Assembly (NCBI GenBank): GCA_020809705.1
Contig: CP085826.1
Coordinates: forward strand, 1,240,001-1,304,000
Direction of reading: 5' to 3'
DNA: 64,000 bases
Source: Calonectria ilicicola
Lineage: Eukaryota; Ascomycota; Sordariomycetes; Hypocreales; Nectriaceae
Both the position numbers and the translations under genes were made by a program. This document shows, piece by piece, positions 21,223 to 33,677 of this stretch; position 1 is the stretch's first letter, and each line of letters opens with the position of its first letter. The notes beneath the pieces are model-generated. The model saw only the letters and a program-made list of their open reading frames with translations, was not told the DNA's origin and searched no databases.

Positions 21223-24200
21223 AATTCTTGAGATGTTGGTTTCCAGCGAAAGGATAGCAATTGTCCAAGAAACCGGCGAAACCTTGTAGGTTTATTCTCA
21301 ATTAGCGATAGCTAGATAGTTAAACGGTTCATTTCCGCTTGTAGAAATTACAGGTGATCCATTAATCTCAAAAAGGCGCATAGTATCAACATCGACCGAA
21401 ATCGTTTCAATCATTGGGAACTTATTTGAACTCAGTGTATTAGCTACTAGTATGGGTAATAAAAAGTTCGAATCCAAACTCGTCATCGTCCATTGAAGAT
21501 TTGCACAATATTCACGACGGTTGCATAATAGAGCCAAGCTATTCCGGCCACTTAGTTTTCAAGTGTCACATGAAAAACATCAACGTCCAAAAATACAATC
21601 TTGCACTAGTAATCACTGATTCCAAAGCAGCTTGTTTGACAACCTTATTCTTGATTAAACACCCTCAGCGGCTTTCGGATAATTACCCTGGAGGGAAACC
21701 CGAGGCCTTCAAGCTGCTCTCCCAAACAAGAAATTCTCCGTAGGGGTTAACCGGCACTCTCAACTCCGGTCACCAGGTTTGTTTAACTTTCTAGACGTCC
21801 GCATGTGCCGAAGAACCGGGGCGCGCGCCAGCGAAATGCGAAAATTGTTTCGCGTTCATCCCAACCCATGCTAGCCGAGGCAAGGCTGTTCTAGCGATCG
21901 GCACAGCAATGCTTAAATTCGCGGCAATGACGGCATTTGCGTGGCCCGTGGCTGGAGAAACATCCCTAGGGCACTAACACGGGAATTGATTGTCGGAGGG
22001 CTTCGAGAAGAACTGGTCTCGGTGCCGGCATGGCGGACGTTTGTGGAATGGATCTTCACCTGCGGCGTGTGCATTGAGCGTTGGAGCTAAGGCAAAAAAC
22101 CCTAACTTAACTTCGAGCCCAAGGATGTCGGGACTCCGGGATCAGGCTGAGGGTTTCAGCACGGGTTTCAGAAAGGCCAGTTCACCCAGAAACTTGCTCA
22201 AAGGACCTGTCAACCACGTGGGGGATGACGATACGGATGCGGTCACATTGTTGCCATTGCACCATCCTAACTTGTGAGTTGTCCAAGTCATCCAAATACC
22301 CAATGACGACTCACCAATGTACCCGCAATTTTGAAGTTTGTAATTTAAGAGGCATGCCAAGCCGATTATTGAAAGTCAACTATAATTAACCTCTCGCAAA
22401 TGTTCAATCAACGCGCCCACGTTCGCGGTGCTATTGCCGTCGTACTCTATGCGATTCCCACGTCATACGCACGCGTCGCTACCCTGGACTGGTGACATGC
22501 CCCCGCCAATGCTAAAGTGAGATGTACGACAATTGAAAAGCTTGAAACATGGAATTAAGCGCATGGGCGAATAGGATGAAAGCTGGGTTCACATGGGTGT
22601 GAGCAGAAGGATGACATGCTGGGAGATGCCGATGCAAGGCACCCGGCTATTGCTAAGTTTGGAAAGCGTGAGGTTGTCATCTAAAGGTGACGGAGCATTG
22701 GTTTTTTTCACTGTTGGCTGTACCAACAACCACCGACGGACTGGTTATCATATCATCGAGGACCTTCCTGTTCAATCCCAAGTGGATATAGCCAAAGGCT
22801 ATCTTTGGTGATCGTCTTCCCCTGGGGCGGGCTTGTAGGATGAGCATGTCCAGTCGGTCGGCACCCGGCACCGATGGGGAAAGGATTGCCAATCTCTCGG
22901 CTACAGGCGCCGGTTCGGAATTGCAGCAGGATTGAAGGCTCAATTAACCTGCAACCTGGCCATAACAAATCGAGAGCTGAGGTTGGGATCTGACTCCCTC
23001 GTCTTGTCAGCTGCGACACCGAAGATCCAGCCCAGGGGGGGTTCCACTATAGCACGACGTCCACCCCCTGCCCTGTAGGCCACACTAGACGCGGTGCCTG
23101 GCATGGCGCTCTCTTCCCCCCTCTAGCGGGGTTCATTTGGTGGCCTAGAACCGTTGCCATGAATCCGTTACGTTGGATTTATGTAACGACAAAACGTTTC
23201 TGTGGACGAGATACGCCGTTCGTCCACAATTAGCAAGCCCCCCTCCGCTCGAGAACGATATTTCCCCAGATTTTGACTGCGCGATCGGTAGCCCGGGTTG
23301 AACCTTACAGGAGGAGGGGACCATCAGTTGTCCCCCGGATTTTCCAAATCAGACGACATGTGACAGCGCTCGCACTAAAGACGGGCGAGAGCATGAGCCA
23401 AAAGGAACACGAAACGCGAACCAGAAGACGAGCTTCTAGAATAGATTTTGAATATAAACCTTCCTCGCGCTCCCGTGCTCCCCGATTCGGGCCTCCGAGG
23501 ACACCCGCCCGTCCGCCGTACCCGCTGTCATCCCACGTGTGCGGCCGCCGGCTCGCAAGCACAGGGACTTTGGCTTTGGCGAGTCGTGCCACAATCGGCG
23601 AGGTTTTATTTTCCCGAGAGGGCGCCCCTCTCTCCACAAGGAATCATCCTGTCTGGATCCAATCGACACGCCCCCAAAACCCAAAACGGCCATTTTCCAT
23701 TTCGCCTGCGTGTGTGTGTGTGCGTCCCTGGTTTCTTGGGGCGGGTCTGGTTTGTTTCGGCTGCTAAAACATGTGGGTGGGTGGGTGTCATCGCCGAACC
23801 ATGCCCAGTGCCCTCACCTTCCGTTCATGCACGAGACGAGAGTCATGAAGCTCTCCCCTAACTGTAAAAGTTTTCGGTGCCCCCTTCATGCAGTCTTGGC
23901 TCATGCTCAAATTTGGCGAAACCTGCCCGAGATTTGTGTGTGTTAATTAACCCCATCACCACGTAGCGCACCAAACTCAGTTGTTACGCCCTGCGCCCTT
24001 GAGAACGTACGAACCCAATAAGTAAAAAAAGAATCATCCTTCGACCCAAGGATAGTTTGTTTTGTGCCAAATATCCACCTGCAAGACGAAGGCATGCATG
24101 TGCATAGCCGTCAAGCGGGCGGATGCCACGTTGAGGATCCGCCTCTTGGACAAGCATCCCAGGGCTTAGACTATTGAACGCCTCGCCCCTCGTGAAGCTT

Positions 24201-24902
24201 CCATACGACAGGAATCACAACCTAACCCTTGTTTCTACTCCAACTTTGGGGTCCCAATTAGTTGTTTTTTAATCTAAACTCGTCCAATTAGTCACCGGGG
24301 CCTACCGTCACAGACCAAAGAGGTTCTTCAAGTTGGCCACGCCGCAACCCCAACTGCGGGACCGACTTGTGGAGAGAGCACTTTCGGAGCGACGCTGATG
24401 GGCTGAGCACCCCCGGTGAAAGTAGCAGCTTATTTTTGCAGTTGAAAGGTTGATCCTTTTCTGTGCATAGCCTTGGCTGTCCTTTCCCACGCCCCGGCTT
24501 ACCTGTTCCCTGGTAAAAGGATGGGGGCGGGAAGGCTTGGCCTGATTAACTCGCATCCGAGTTAATCCTCTCTCGGTCCAGACCCTTGGCGAGGACTCGA
24601 TGCCACCACCATGACTTGATGTCCTTACCTGGGCACGCAAACTCTTCCTTGACGGTACCCGTTATTTCTTTCCGGGGCCGTTGCTACTGTCCAGGCCTCC
24701 CCTCTCCCTTCCTCCGTTGCCCCGCGATCAGCGGGTGGTGATGCAGAGCTTGCCTCTGTCTGGTAGCCATCATTTGCTCACGACAACCCATTGACACACG
24801 AATCTACTCGTGGAGGAGACAGAGTGAGAGAGAGGGAATCTGCAACTCGCTCTTTGCAGATGCTGAGGGCATCTCCTCGCCCGCCGCTCCTTACACAACA
24901 CC
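21223..24902. other. 3.7-kb gene-free stretch
   Basis: No frame in this stretch shows conserved motifs, credible splice joins or membrane/signal features. The longest (23273-23767 and neighbours on both strands) are overlapping GC-rich chance frames. Simple sequence includes a GT run near 23708-23723 and GTGGGTGGGTGGGTG near 23771-23786. The last few hundred bases probably serve as promoter of the next gene. Confidence 0.5.
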
Positions 24903-26186
24903 ATGTCATTGTATTCCGATCCTCCAGACGCAAGACCCTACAGCGAGGACAAGCCTACGCTGCTGGTGTCGTGGTGGATCACTCTATTTTGCATCGCAAT
25001 CATCATCACTCGAGTCCTCGGTCGCTATATCCGTGTCGAGAAACTGTTCAAGGAAGACATCATTGTTGCGGGCGCACTTTTGCCTCTAGTCTTGCGAGCT
25101 GTCTGCGTGCACTTTGTCATTCAGTATGGCACAAACAACGTCAACCTCGAGCACCTCAATCCGACGGAGGATCAGATAAAGAAGATGGCCTTGGGTAGCC
25201 GTCTTGTTATGGCTAGTCGAGTGTTTTACGCTGCTGTGTAAGCTCCTCTCTCCCCTGCGTGTCCTTTCGGATTCGCCTTCGCTTTCTTTCTGACACTGAT
25301 CGTCAACAGGCTCTGGGTCATCAAGTATGCAACACTCGAACTCTTTAGCCGCTTCGCAGGTGCCACGAATAAACGGTCGCACGCATTAATTATCCTTGGT
25401 ATGCGATGGGTTCTCGGCATCACATTTTTGGCTGTAGTCATCAGCGACCTGGCCGAGTGCCAACCATTCACCCACTACTGGCAAGTGACTCCCGATCCGG
25501 GAGGCAGATGTCGACAGGGCTTTGCTCATATGTTCACCATGGGAGTATGTAGCGTTCTCACTGACTTAGTGCTCATTGCCTTTCCTATACCAATTATTCT
25601 TTCTACGTCGATTAAGCCGAAGCGCAAGTTCATGCTGGTCATGCTCTTTTGCCTCGTCTTCATCACAATCGCCATCACGTTGTACCGCATGACGTTCATC
25701 GTCAAGCAGCACGGCCGACAGGTTGACCGGACCATGTGGGCCTCTGTGGAAATACTGGCATCTACAGCTGTGGGTAATACGGTTGCGCTGGGCTCGTTCC
25801 TGCGCGACAGCGGTATCAAGCGGTCCAAGTTCAAGGGCTCCAACGGTTACTCGGGCCAGTCGGGATCACGGACGCAGTCGCAGGCCATTCGGGTCACGCG
25901 GACTTTTGCTAGCCACTGGGAAGAGGAAGAGGAGGACAAGATGCCGTCGCTGGCCGAGGGGATCTGGGCGAGCAAGTCGTACGCGAGCGACTCCAATTCC
26001 AAGTCGGACGATGCGTACAAGGAAACGAATAGGGTCGTAAGCAGGACGCAGAGCAACGACTCACTCATCACGCGAGAACCTGCTCCCGAGATGCCTTCCC
26101 GGCCGCCAACTGCAGTTGTGGCTGGAGGAGACAGCAAGGACCTTCGGCGGGGACATGCAGTCAGCATTGTTGGTGGTAAATCATGA
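24903..26186 (+). CDS. Fungal rhodopsin-domain 7TM membrane protein, 2 exons, 403 aa
   Basis: This is an integral membrane protein of the large fungal rhodopsin-domain family (PTH11-related), without a CFEM domain. Exons 24903-25237 and 25310-26186 join as V-L-W at a GT/G boundary. Seven hydrophobic helices can be traced from WWITLFCIAIIITRVLG through GITFLAVVISDLA, LTDLVLIAFPIPII and LVMLFCLVFITIAITLY to VEILASTAVGNTVALG. After helix 7 there is a cytosolic tail of about 130 residues, rich in Ser, Glu and Arg (EEEEEDKMPS), likely phosphorylated. The short N-terminus has no cleavable signal. Related proteins are proposed surface sensors, but ligand and role are unknown. It lies alone after a 3.7-kb gene-free stretch. 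Confidence 0.85.
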
Positions 26187-28318
26187 TGAATAAGTGAGGT
26201 GGATGATGTTAATAGTATTGATGACGTGCATGCTGGAATTAGACTGGATGAACTCTGTTTCTTTTCTTTTCTTTTTTTTGTATTTTTAATGTTGGTTGTA
26301 CACATACGCTTTCAACGATTCGTATCAGGTCGCATGGCTAGGGCATGCCAAGAACAATGATGACCTTGTTTAGAGTTTACGTCAACGGTCTGTATTGGTT
26401 GATTGGGTGGATTGGATTGAGTTGGATTGATTGAAGGATTGTAACTGTTGATTAGAAGATGTCGGACAGGGCCATATTGGTAGGCTGCGCGCGCAACAAC
26501 ATAGCCACAGCCAGGTGCCTAGCAAAGGCGAAACAGTGAATCCTTGGAGTCGCAGCAAAGGCGCACGGCGTTGGCAATCTCTTGACAGATGGATTTGACA
26601 GGATACGCGTTCCCACCGTACTATCAGTTTAGCAATCTCTGGGGAGGGATTTCTGTACGTAATGACAAGCACAGTCCAGGCGGGGGTGCGAGGACCCATT
26701 CTGGGGTGAGAATCGAAAGAAGTGGAGTGAGTGGTCGAGGAGATGGTTGCTGTTATGAAGCTGGATGGCGGTGGATGGCGTCTTTGTGTTGCAGCGTCAA
26801 TTGCATCAGCTTGACCAGGCTCGGCATCGGTTGGCCGTTCCCCCCTATTCTCGAATGAGGCCTTTTTGTTCGAGAACCAAAGAGGCCTTCTGGAAAGGGT
26901 CGGCGCTACGTGCGATAGGGAGAGCCGGCATGGATGTTGGTGCAAAGCACCTCCCTAATGCAGACGCGGCTAGGCGATCCTGGCGGGGGAATATGCTTCA
27001 GGTACCGACTATGTCAGCCCGCCGACCAGGTCTCTCGTGTCGTCCTTGTAGTGTCTGTCTAGTCTCGACACCGAATTGATAGTGATGGACCGCCAGGATG
27101 GACCGCTAGGATTGAAGACTGCTCCCCCCGCACTCAAGGGGCGTATGTTGTGATTGAGGTTGCGTGTGGGACTGGGACGACATCCCTGTTGTCAGTGAGA
27201 GCGAGGGACGCGCGGGCCACTGGCAGACGATGGCGTCGCTAACAAAACCACATCAGTGCCCGCTTCCGAGGTGCAGATGGGCTGAAAAGAAATAACCTAG
27301 CGAGACGACGACGACAACACACGCATCCATCGCATCGCATCACATCGCGCAACGACGACGGCATTTTTCGGGAATTAGGGAAAAGAAGGGAAATTCGGCT
27401 GAGCTGAGCTGAGGCTAGGCGTCATCAGGACACAGGCGACGAGGCACGCACTGAGGATGAGGTAATCAAGCAGACCTCTCTCTTCCTCATCTGTCACCTT
27501 ACAACTCAAGCAAGTCATCCCGACTCTTCACCATTCTACCGTTTCGACACCGTCGCATCCCTCCCTATCCTACCTGGCCAAGCCAAGCCGGGCTGCTGGT
27601 TCATCCTACTACCACGTATGCTTGCGCCTAGTTGTGCCGATTTCCGCTGCCCAGAGTCGACCTCATAACCGCCTCGCTCGCCTCGCCGTCCGTTGCTGCA
27701 TTAATCAACCCACTCTTCATTTCGTTCCGAGGGCACGGCTGGCCCTGCGCTGGTCTTGTCTCGCCTTGTTCTTGTTCTTGCTCTTGTTGCTATCGTCTGA
27801 CTGCCGCCTTCGCTGCCGACCATTCATTTTCTGCACCCCGGACAAAACAGCTTTTGCATGTCAACCAGTCGCTTGGCTGCACCGCTTCCATTACTGGTAA
27901 TTCTGTCCACGTCCGGCATCCAACCAGACACAACCACGGAGGCGAAAAAAGAAAAAGAGCCGACAGCGACGCCGACGCCACCATCTCGCACCACGCAGCT
28001 ACAGTACGACGTACCAGCTCGCCCAATTTTTTTCTCACTGTCGCACTAGTCGCCACCACGTCCGCCTCTGCCGAAACATCTCACATGCTTCTAGAAGGCC
28101 TCTGGAAGCCCTCACTCGTCGGGTTTGACTTTCGGTTTTTACTCATTTAGGGATCTGCATCCAATCCCATCCCAACCTGGTCCAAGCCCAATTCCCGGGA
28201 ATAATCTTTCCCTTGCCCTGCATCATATTATTAACGGCCCTTTTTTTTTCTTCAGCGCCCCCGCGGAAATCTCTTAACTCTATACTTTCTTTACTTTTCC
28301 TCCCCCCACCACCCCATC
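26187..28318 (+). promoter_or_regulatory. 2.1-kb upstream region of the amino acid permease
   Basis: No credible gene is seen. The region has a TTGATTGGATTGAG-like direct repetition at about 26396-26445, CGACGACGACGAC runs near 27306 and CATCGCATCGCATCACATCGC near 27327. The final 100 bp are C/T-rich and end in CCCCATCATG. Long CT-rich leaders are common before highly regulated fungal genes. Short frames at 27622-28150 have no motif. Confidence 0.45.
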
Positions 28319-30317
28319 ATGAGGAAAGGTGACATCCTCCTCACCCGCGATGTCGAAGTCATGGAGATGAAAGATCTGGTCCCGCCCAACGAAAATGCCA
28401 TCACCTGGAAGGTCTCGGCCGCCAGGCGCCAGAGCACCCATAAGCAGGCCACCACTCATTGGATGGACAGCTTCCGCCGCGCCGAGCGTCGGTCCCTAAC
28501 CCGAGAGCTGGGCTACCAGAGCACCGATCACCCAGTCGTGGATCGCCATTACGACCTTCGCGCCGCCAATGTAAAGGCCGCCAACACAGCGCTAGCGAGG
28601 GAGCTCAAGGGACGCCATCTGCAAATGATTGCCTTTGGCGGCTCCATTGGTGAGTTTACACGCCCGCGCATGAGCCAACCTTGTAAATTTACCGTACTGA
28701 CGTCGCAACTCTAAAGGCACTGGCCTCTTTGTCGCATCCGGCTCCGCGCTGTACAAAGGCGGCCCAGCAACCTTACTGCTGGCCTATTTTGTCATCGGCC
28801 TGATGCAGTACTGCACCATGCAGGCTCTCGCTGAGCTCTGTGTCCTTTTTCCTATTGCCGGTTCCTTTTCTGCATACTCAACACGATTTTTAGACCCGTC
28901 ATGGGGGTTCGCCATGGGATGGAAGTGAGTCCGCGCGCACATTTGACATGACGGCACCTATCGCAACAGCTAACCATAAATGACCCAGTTACTGTCTGCA
29001 GTGGTTATTTACTCTCCCGCTCGAAATCCTCGCCGGCGCAATGACGATAAGTTACTGGAACGAAGAGCTCTCAAAGGCCATTTTTGTCACCATTTTCCTT
29101 GTTGTCATCGTCGTTATCAATCTATTCGGCGTCAAAGCTTACGGTGAGGCCGAATTCGTCTTTTCAATCGTCAAAGTCACGGCTGTCATTGGTTTCATGT
29201 GAGTCTCGCTTCCATCCGACCCGGTTTCACCGCTGACACCCCTGTCAGCCTGCTAGGAATCGTCATCAACATTGGGGGCCGTCCCGACAGCGGCTACATT
29301 GGTGGTACATACTGGCGCGACCCGGGCGCCTTCAACAACGGTTTCAAGGGCTTCTGCACCGTCCTCGTCACCTCGGCGTTTTCTTTCAACGGCACCGAGC
29401 TTATTGGCCTCGCCGCCGCCGAAACGGCTAACCCCCGCAAATCGCTCCCTAGCGCCATCAAGCAAGTCTTTTGGCGCATCACCGTCTTTTACATCCTTGC
29501 TCTAATGCTAGTTGGTCTGCTGGTCCCTTCCAACGAGCCCCGCTTGATTGGCGGCAAAAACGATGCCGACGCCTCTGCCAGCCCTTTTGTCATCGCGATT
29601 GAGAGTGCCGGCACCACGATTCTCCCGAGTGTTATGAATGCCGTTATCTTGATCGCCGTCATCAGTGTTGGAAACTCGGCCGTATTTGGATCCTCGCGTA
29701 CCCTTGCCGCCCTGGCTGAGCAGTCCCACGCCCCTCGCATCTTCGCATACGTCGACAGACAGGGTCGCCCTCTGATGGCCATTATTTTCGCATCCTGCCT
29801 CGGTCTTTTGGCATACTTGGCCGACCTCGACATTCACGAAAAGATTTTCAATTGGCTGCTGTCCATTAGCAGTATGACTAACCTCTTCACATGGTGCAGC
29901 ATCTGTGTCTGCCACATTCGCTTCCGCAAGGCCTGGGCATTCACAACCAGGTCCCTCACTCAACTTCCCTTCCGATCCACCGTCGGAGTTTGGGGCTCAT
30001 GCTTTGGTGCTGTCGGTTACACCCTCGTCATCATCTCGCAAATATGGGTAGCAATCTCGCCTATTCCCACACCCGACGACGACATGAGCCCTAGCGGTCG
30101 GGTTCAAACATTCTTCCTCAAAGCCATGGCGATTCCCATTGTCCTTGTTTTCTATTTGGGTCACAAAATATGGTACAGAACTAGCATCGTGCGCATTGAT
30201 GAGATGGATGTCGAAACGGGCCGTCGCTATTTCCAAAGGCACATTTCGGTTGAGGAGGAGCGAGAGGAGAGGCTAAAGTGGCCTCGATGGAAGAGAATAT
30301 ACCACTTCCTTTGTTAA
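28319..30317 (+). CDS. Amino acid permease (APC/YAT family), 4 exons, 605 aa
   Basis: This is a proton-coupled amino acid importer of the plasma membrane. Exons 28319-28649, 28717-28924, 28989-29198 and 29249-30317 sum to 1818 nt. A hydrophilic N-terminus of about 100 residues precedes helix 1, which carries the diagnostic GGSIGTGLFVASG across the first splice junction. Other family features are GGPATLLLAYFVIG, ALAELCVLFPIAGSF, LPLEILAGAMTISYW, FSFNGTELIGLAAAE and the 12-helix layout. The basic C-terminal tail ends in KRIYHFLC, whose last Cys could be palmitoylated as in yeast permeases with terminal FWC. All introns are 50-67 nt with good donors (GTGAGT). Substrate range cannot be read from sequence. 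The gene is intact and has a long upstream region, consistent with nitrogen-regulated expression, though no GATA cluster was scored. Confidence 0.93.
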
Positions 30318-30737
30318 TGGCGTTGATTCACATGATATATAATGTGGTACAAAACGGCATGCATGTTCTAACGTTTTACAGTAGCATTGGCGTTGATGGG
30401 GTTGGTTTGGTGTTCAATTGATACCAGTGCCGGGAACAGGCACATTTGGGACTTTTTACACGATTGTGTTGCAATTTACACCAACATTTTGGTCATGAAA
30501 CGGGACACATAGTAGACTATATATATACATATGAGCCATTTTTAGTCGGAATAGAGCGATGCCTCACGGTTCTATAGAAGTACTTGATTTAATGAGAAAC
30601 ATCTACCAAATTTCTCACGGCCAGTCCTAGTCAGTCTACGACAGCTATTCTCGTAAACCTCGGTTAGCTCGCTTGGTTGTGTTGTGTCCTAGACAATGAG
30701 GGTAACCTAACAGGCTGAAATACCCATAAGACAGAAT
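30318..30737. other. 3' flanks of two convergent genes
   Basis: About 420 AT-rich bases between the permease and the kinase-like pseudogene. A TATATATACATAT run lies near 30520. Nothing else is recognised. Confidence 0.4.
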
Positions 30738-31773
30738 CTAGATGCCAATAAACTCTATAACTTTTTCAAGGCCACACTTGTCACCCTCGAACGTTTCGGC
30801 CAACTCCTCGGTCACCCACTGCTCAGAATAACCGCCGGTGAAATCGACAACCCACGCATCACAATTCACATCAATCAGGATCTTATGCGGATTAACATCT
30901 CCCCAGACAACGCCGGCATTATGCAACTCGTCAAGAATGATCCTCAACTGGCTTCCCCACTTTTGACGCACATCCATAGACGTCTCAGGCTTTAATGTAG
31001 AAACCAGTGTCACGTTTCCACAATCAGCATGGCTGAGCAGCAGGCCAAATACAGTACCGCTTTCATCCCGCACCAGACCGCGGAGATGCGAGACACGCAC
31101 TGAATCATCCAGTGAAGCCGCCTTAATGCGTGTATACTTTTCCAGCTCAAGTGTAACCCTGCGTGTATCGCCCAAAACCACAAGCTTCAAAAATGCAATT
31201 TCCCCATCCTTTAGGAATACTTTTCTGGGAACTTCCGAAGGTATCTCTTCCATATCACTGCATACTCCTCCGACTTCCGACAGGTCAAAACTCTCCCAAA
31301 GTGCACAGACCTGATCGTCTATACGTGCCCCAAATGAAGGTTTGCCAGGGCCTACGTCGTCGTCTTGGTATGTCTACAACCAGTTCATCAGAGACTGCTC
31401 GTAGAGTATAAACAAAGGTTTCGGGATATAAAAACTCGTCAAGAGTGGCCCTCCGAGGTTCGTCTTTAGGCTGGAGTTGATTGAATAGCGGAAACAAAGG
31501 CTCAGCGATCCAATCCCAAAAGTCTTCCACAGTTATGTCGTCAATCTCATATTCTTCAGCAACGCGAAGAAAAAATAAATATTTTTCTTTCAACTGAGGT
31601 GAATCTGAGAAGTTTGAGGCAAGGAGATGTATGAAAAACCGTCTGCCGCAACATATCACCTCAAGTTCGGAATCAGCTCTGTCGGGGTTGAAACTGAAGC
31701 TGACGACTCCCCATGGCGGTGGTCGCACTGTTGATGATGCGAGACTATGGACGGGAGTGAACACAGGGGCCAT
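30738..31773 (-). pseudogene. Kinase-like protein gene broken by a 2-nt loss
   Basis: The product resembles fungal kinase-fold proteins with a C-terminal GVVWGDVNPHKILID and WVVDFTGGY, where an active kinase would have HxDxKxxN and DFG. The first frame (31773-31376) ends in LRAVSDELVVD; the next (from about 31375) begins TYQDDDVGPGKPSF and runs to the stop at 30740-30738. The break falls in GACATACC, which would read on without a shift if it were GACACATACC, so loss of one AC unit is the simplest explanation. An intron using the GT at 31416 would be only 40 nt and would remove conserved residues, so I favour a frameshift. ATG 31773 is the natural start. The catalytic loop has Trp in place of His and Asn in place of the usual Lys, so it was probably a pseudokinase even before the break. 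Confidence 0.65.
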
Positions 31774-32189
31774 TTTTCTTCTTTTAGTTTGAAAGGTTGG
31801 TTCACACAGAAGAGGGCGTGGTAGAAAGTTGAGAAATGCACGTTACGTGTTGGTTCACGTAGTCGTCTTGGGCGGATAGTTCACGTTATGGTGCAAAGCG
31901 GTCTAGTTAGGCAGAATTACCGCACTTGTGACGAATTTGCCTACAATCCAAGTGCCTACTATGTTGGCATATCTTCTTGCAATAATATTGATCTGAATAA
32001 GTTAATGGTGTTTCTTCTTCCCTTTGTCGGTCACTTGAGCCCAGAGCGATCAGATCATGATCCCTGGAAATCTGCAAGTTCAGCTAACTGCTAGTTTTAG
32101 TCCTACATAAAAATCATACTCATAATTTAGATTTTGAAAATAATAAATGCTTCAAAAATTAAAACTTGACAAATACACTATAGACAATA
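31774..32189. other. Gene-free stretch
   Basis: About 415 AT-rich bases between two minus-strand genes. It would contain the promoter of the kinase-like gene and the 3' UTR of the deaminase-like gene. No element is recognised. Confidence 0.4.
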
Positions 32190-33122
32190 TTACAAATAAA
32201 GACCCTGTTCCTGTGAAGAAAACATAGTTTGACAGCCGCGAAAAATGTCGTAAAATCTTCTGTCTTGTGCGGCTTTCGGCACGACATAATTGGACTTGAC
32301 AATCCAATTCTGTTCCACGAGAAAGTTGTTCAACTCATCTGTCCCTTTCGGATACTGGACAGGACCCCCGCGTGCTGGTTGCATGCCAGGCGCACCATAT
32401 GGAGTGCCAAATAGATTTCGCAGCCAGTTTGCGGAAAAGGTCGTGTCCCGACCACTCCGCCCACGAGAGTCCAGTTTCTTAATTTCGGCAAACTCGTTCA
32501 TGGTTGGAGCTCCTTGGGGGATATTCAGAGAAACTTTTTTGTAGAATTGAAGTTGAGCGCAGAAAATCGGTACAACGTTGTAGCCTGGATGAGGAATGAA
32601 ACGAGCCCGTACTTTTCCCCCGCCACGCTTCGGCTGAAAGGTCCTCCCATCCGGTGTGAAGAAATCTCGGCACTTGTGGCCTGGATAACGGTTGCCAAAG
32701 CATGGTTCCAGTCCCAAAAATGCGCAGGTTATAGTCATGTTGATTTCCCTAATCTCCTCGGCATTTGCGTCAGTGCTTTCAAAGTCGTCTATATCTCGTC
32801 TCCTCTGGTCAAAGCTAAGTAGGAGGTTTTCCTCGGCATGATGTTCTCGATACGAACTACCGTCCCTCTTGAAGCCTTGCTCGCCGATGCTGACGGGCTC
32901 ACCAGTGGACACCACCATCCCGCAGGCTTTATCCTTTTCTAACTCGAGACTGAGGTTTTGCTGCCACGCGCGGTATGTGAAGAACTCGGGTGTTCCAAAC
33001 TGGATGACTTGATTAGGCACAAAGTTGTCCTTGGTGCGATTGAGTTCCCAGACCAGCATTTCGCGGCCCGTGCTGCTGGGCACCACGATAACAAAACGCG
33101 AGGCCCCAGTAGTAGTTGCCAT
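32190..33122 (-). CDS. Uncharacterised protein with deaminase-fold-like zinc motifs, 310 aa
   Basis: This is a single-exon, apparently intact gene that I cannot place in a named family. ATG 33122 is the first ATG of the frame; the longer open frame upstream starts at GTG. Visible features are HAE at 95-97 (REHHAEENLL) and PC-x9-C at 140-151 (LEPCFGNRYPGHKC). Each lies beside predicted secondary structure in the order expected for the cytidine-deaminase-like fold: strands, then the HAE helix, then a strand (MTITCAFLGLE) running into the PC helix. A further strand-like segment, VVPIFCAQLQFYKK, follows. In that fold H/C-x-E and PC-x(n)-C bind zinc and activate water; here n is 9 instead of the common 2, so the match is partial. 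There is no signal peptide or membrane helix. Nucleic acid, nucleotide or non-catalytic roles are all possible. Neighbours on both sides are decayed accessory genes. Confidence 0.55.
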   Translation of the reverse strand: MATTTGASRFVIVVPSSTGREMLVWELNRTKDNFVPNQVIQFGTPEFFTYRAWQQNLSLELEKDKACGMVVSTGEPVSIGEQGFKRDGSSYREHHAEENLLLSFDQRRRDIDDFESTDANAEEIREINMTITCAFLGLEPCFGNRYPGHKCRDFFTPDGRTFQPKRGGGKVRARFIPHPGYNVVPIFCAQLQFYKKVSLNIPQGAPTMNEFAEIKKLDSRGRSGRDTTFSANWLRNLFGTPYGAPGMQPARGGPVQYPKGTDELNNFLVEQNWIVKSNYVVPKAAQDRRFYDIFRGCQTMFSSQEQGLYL

Positions 33123-33677
33123 CCTATTTGACGCTATCGTCGAAGCCTTGATATATCTGAAATGGCTGAAAGTTGACTTCGTCTGATATGTTGTTCCTCC
33201 TTGGGCAAAGAAAATTAACTCAAGTGAGGACGCAGCCTTGCTGACGATATCCTGCGTGTATGCCTGAGGCTGACGACATGTCCGCATTGAGTATGCAAAG
33301 ACAAGTATCACAAATGATTAGACCAATAGTATTGCATTTGATCAAGCCACCACTGTGAGGATGACTTGACGGATGAGTTGGTCATAGCGTGCGTCACAAG
33401 AAGGTTAATGAGTAAAAACTCTCCGCATTTTATTCAGGTCACGTATCAATTCCAATAAATAAAACACTTTCAGATGGCAGGATAATTTTAAGTTGTCCGT
33501 TCAGTGCGCTTAAAGCTTAGAGGGCCGGTTGCTCGCCCTTATAACCAAAGACGTTCGGATCCGCTAGCAAGTGCTATCTAGCCTGATGTTCAGTAGCCAC
33601 TTTTGCATAGATGCTCTATGAAATGAAGCCGCAAGATTATGCATTCTGCCAGTGTTCAATTTGCGATTCTACGCTTC
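33123..33677. other. Gene-free stretch
   Basis: About 550 AT-rich bases upstream of the deaminase-like gene and past the 3' end of the next minus-strand gene. No motif was recognised. Confidence 0.4.

Noticed and set aside
21466..21475. GTTCGAATCC, similar to a tRNA T-loop
   Set aside because: No A-box or cloverleaf could be drawn on either strand.
23273..23946. Overlapping 110-164-aa frames on both strands
   Set aside because: GC-rich chance frames without motifs.
33123..33311. Extension of the deaminase-like protein upstream of ATG 33122
   Set aside because: The longer frame has no ATG at its start (GTG) and the added residues show no motif.
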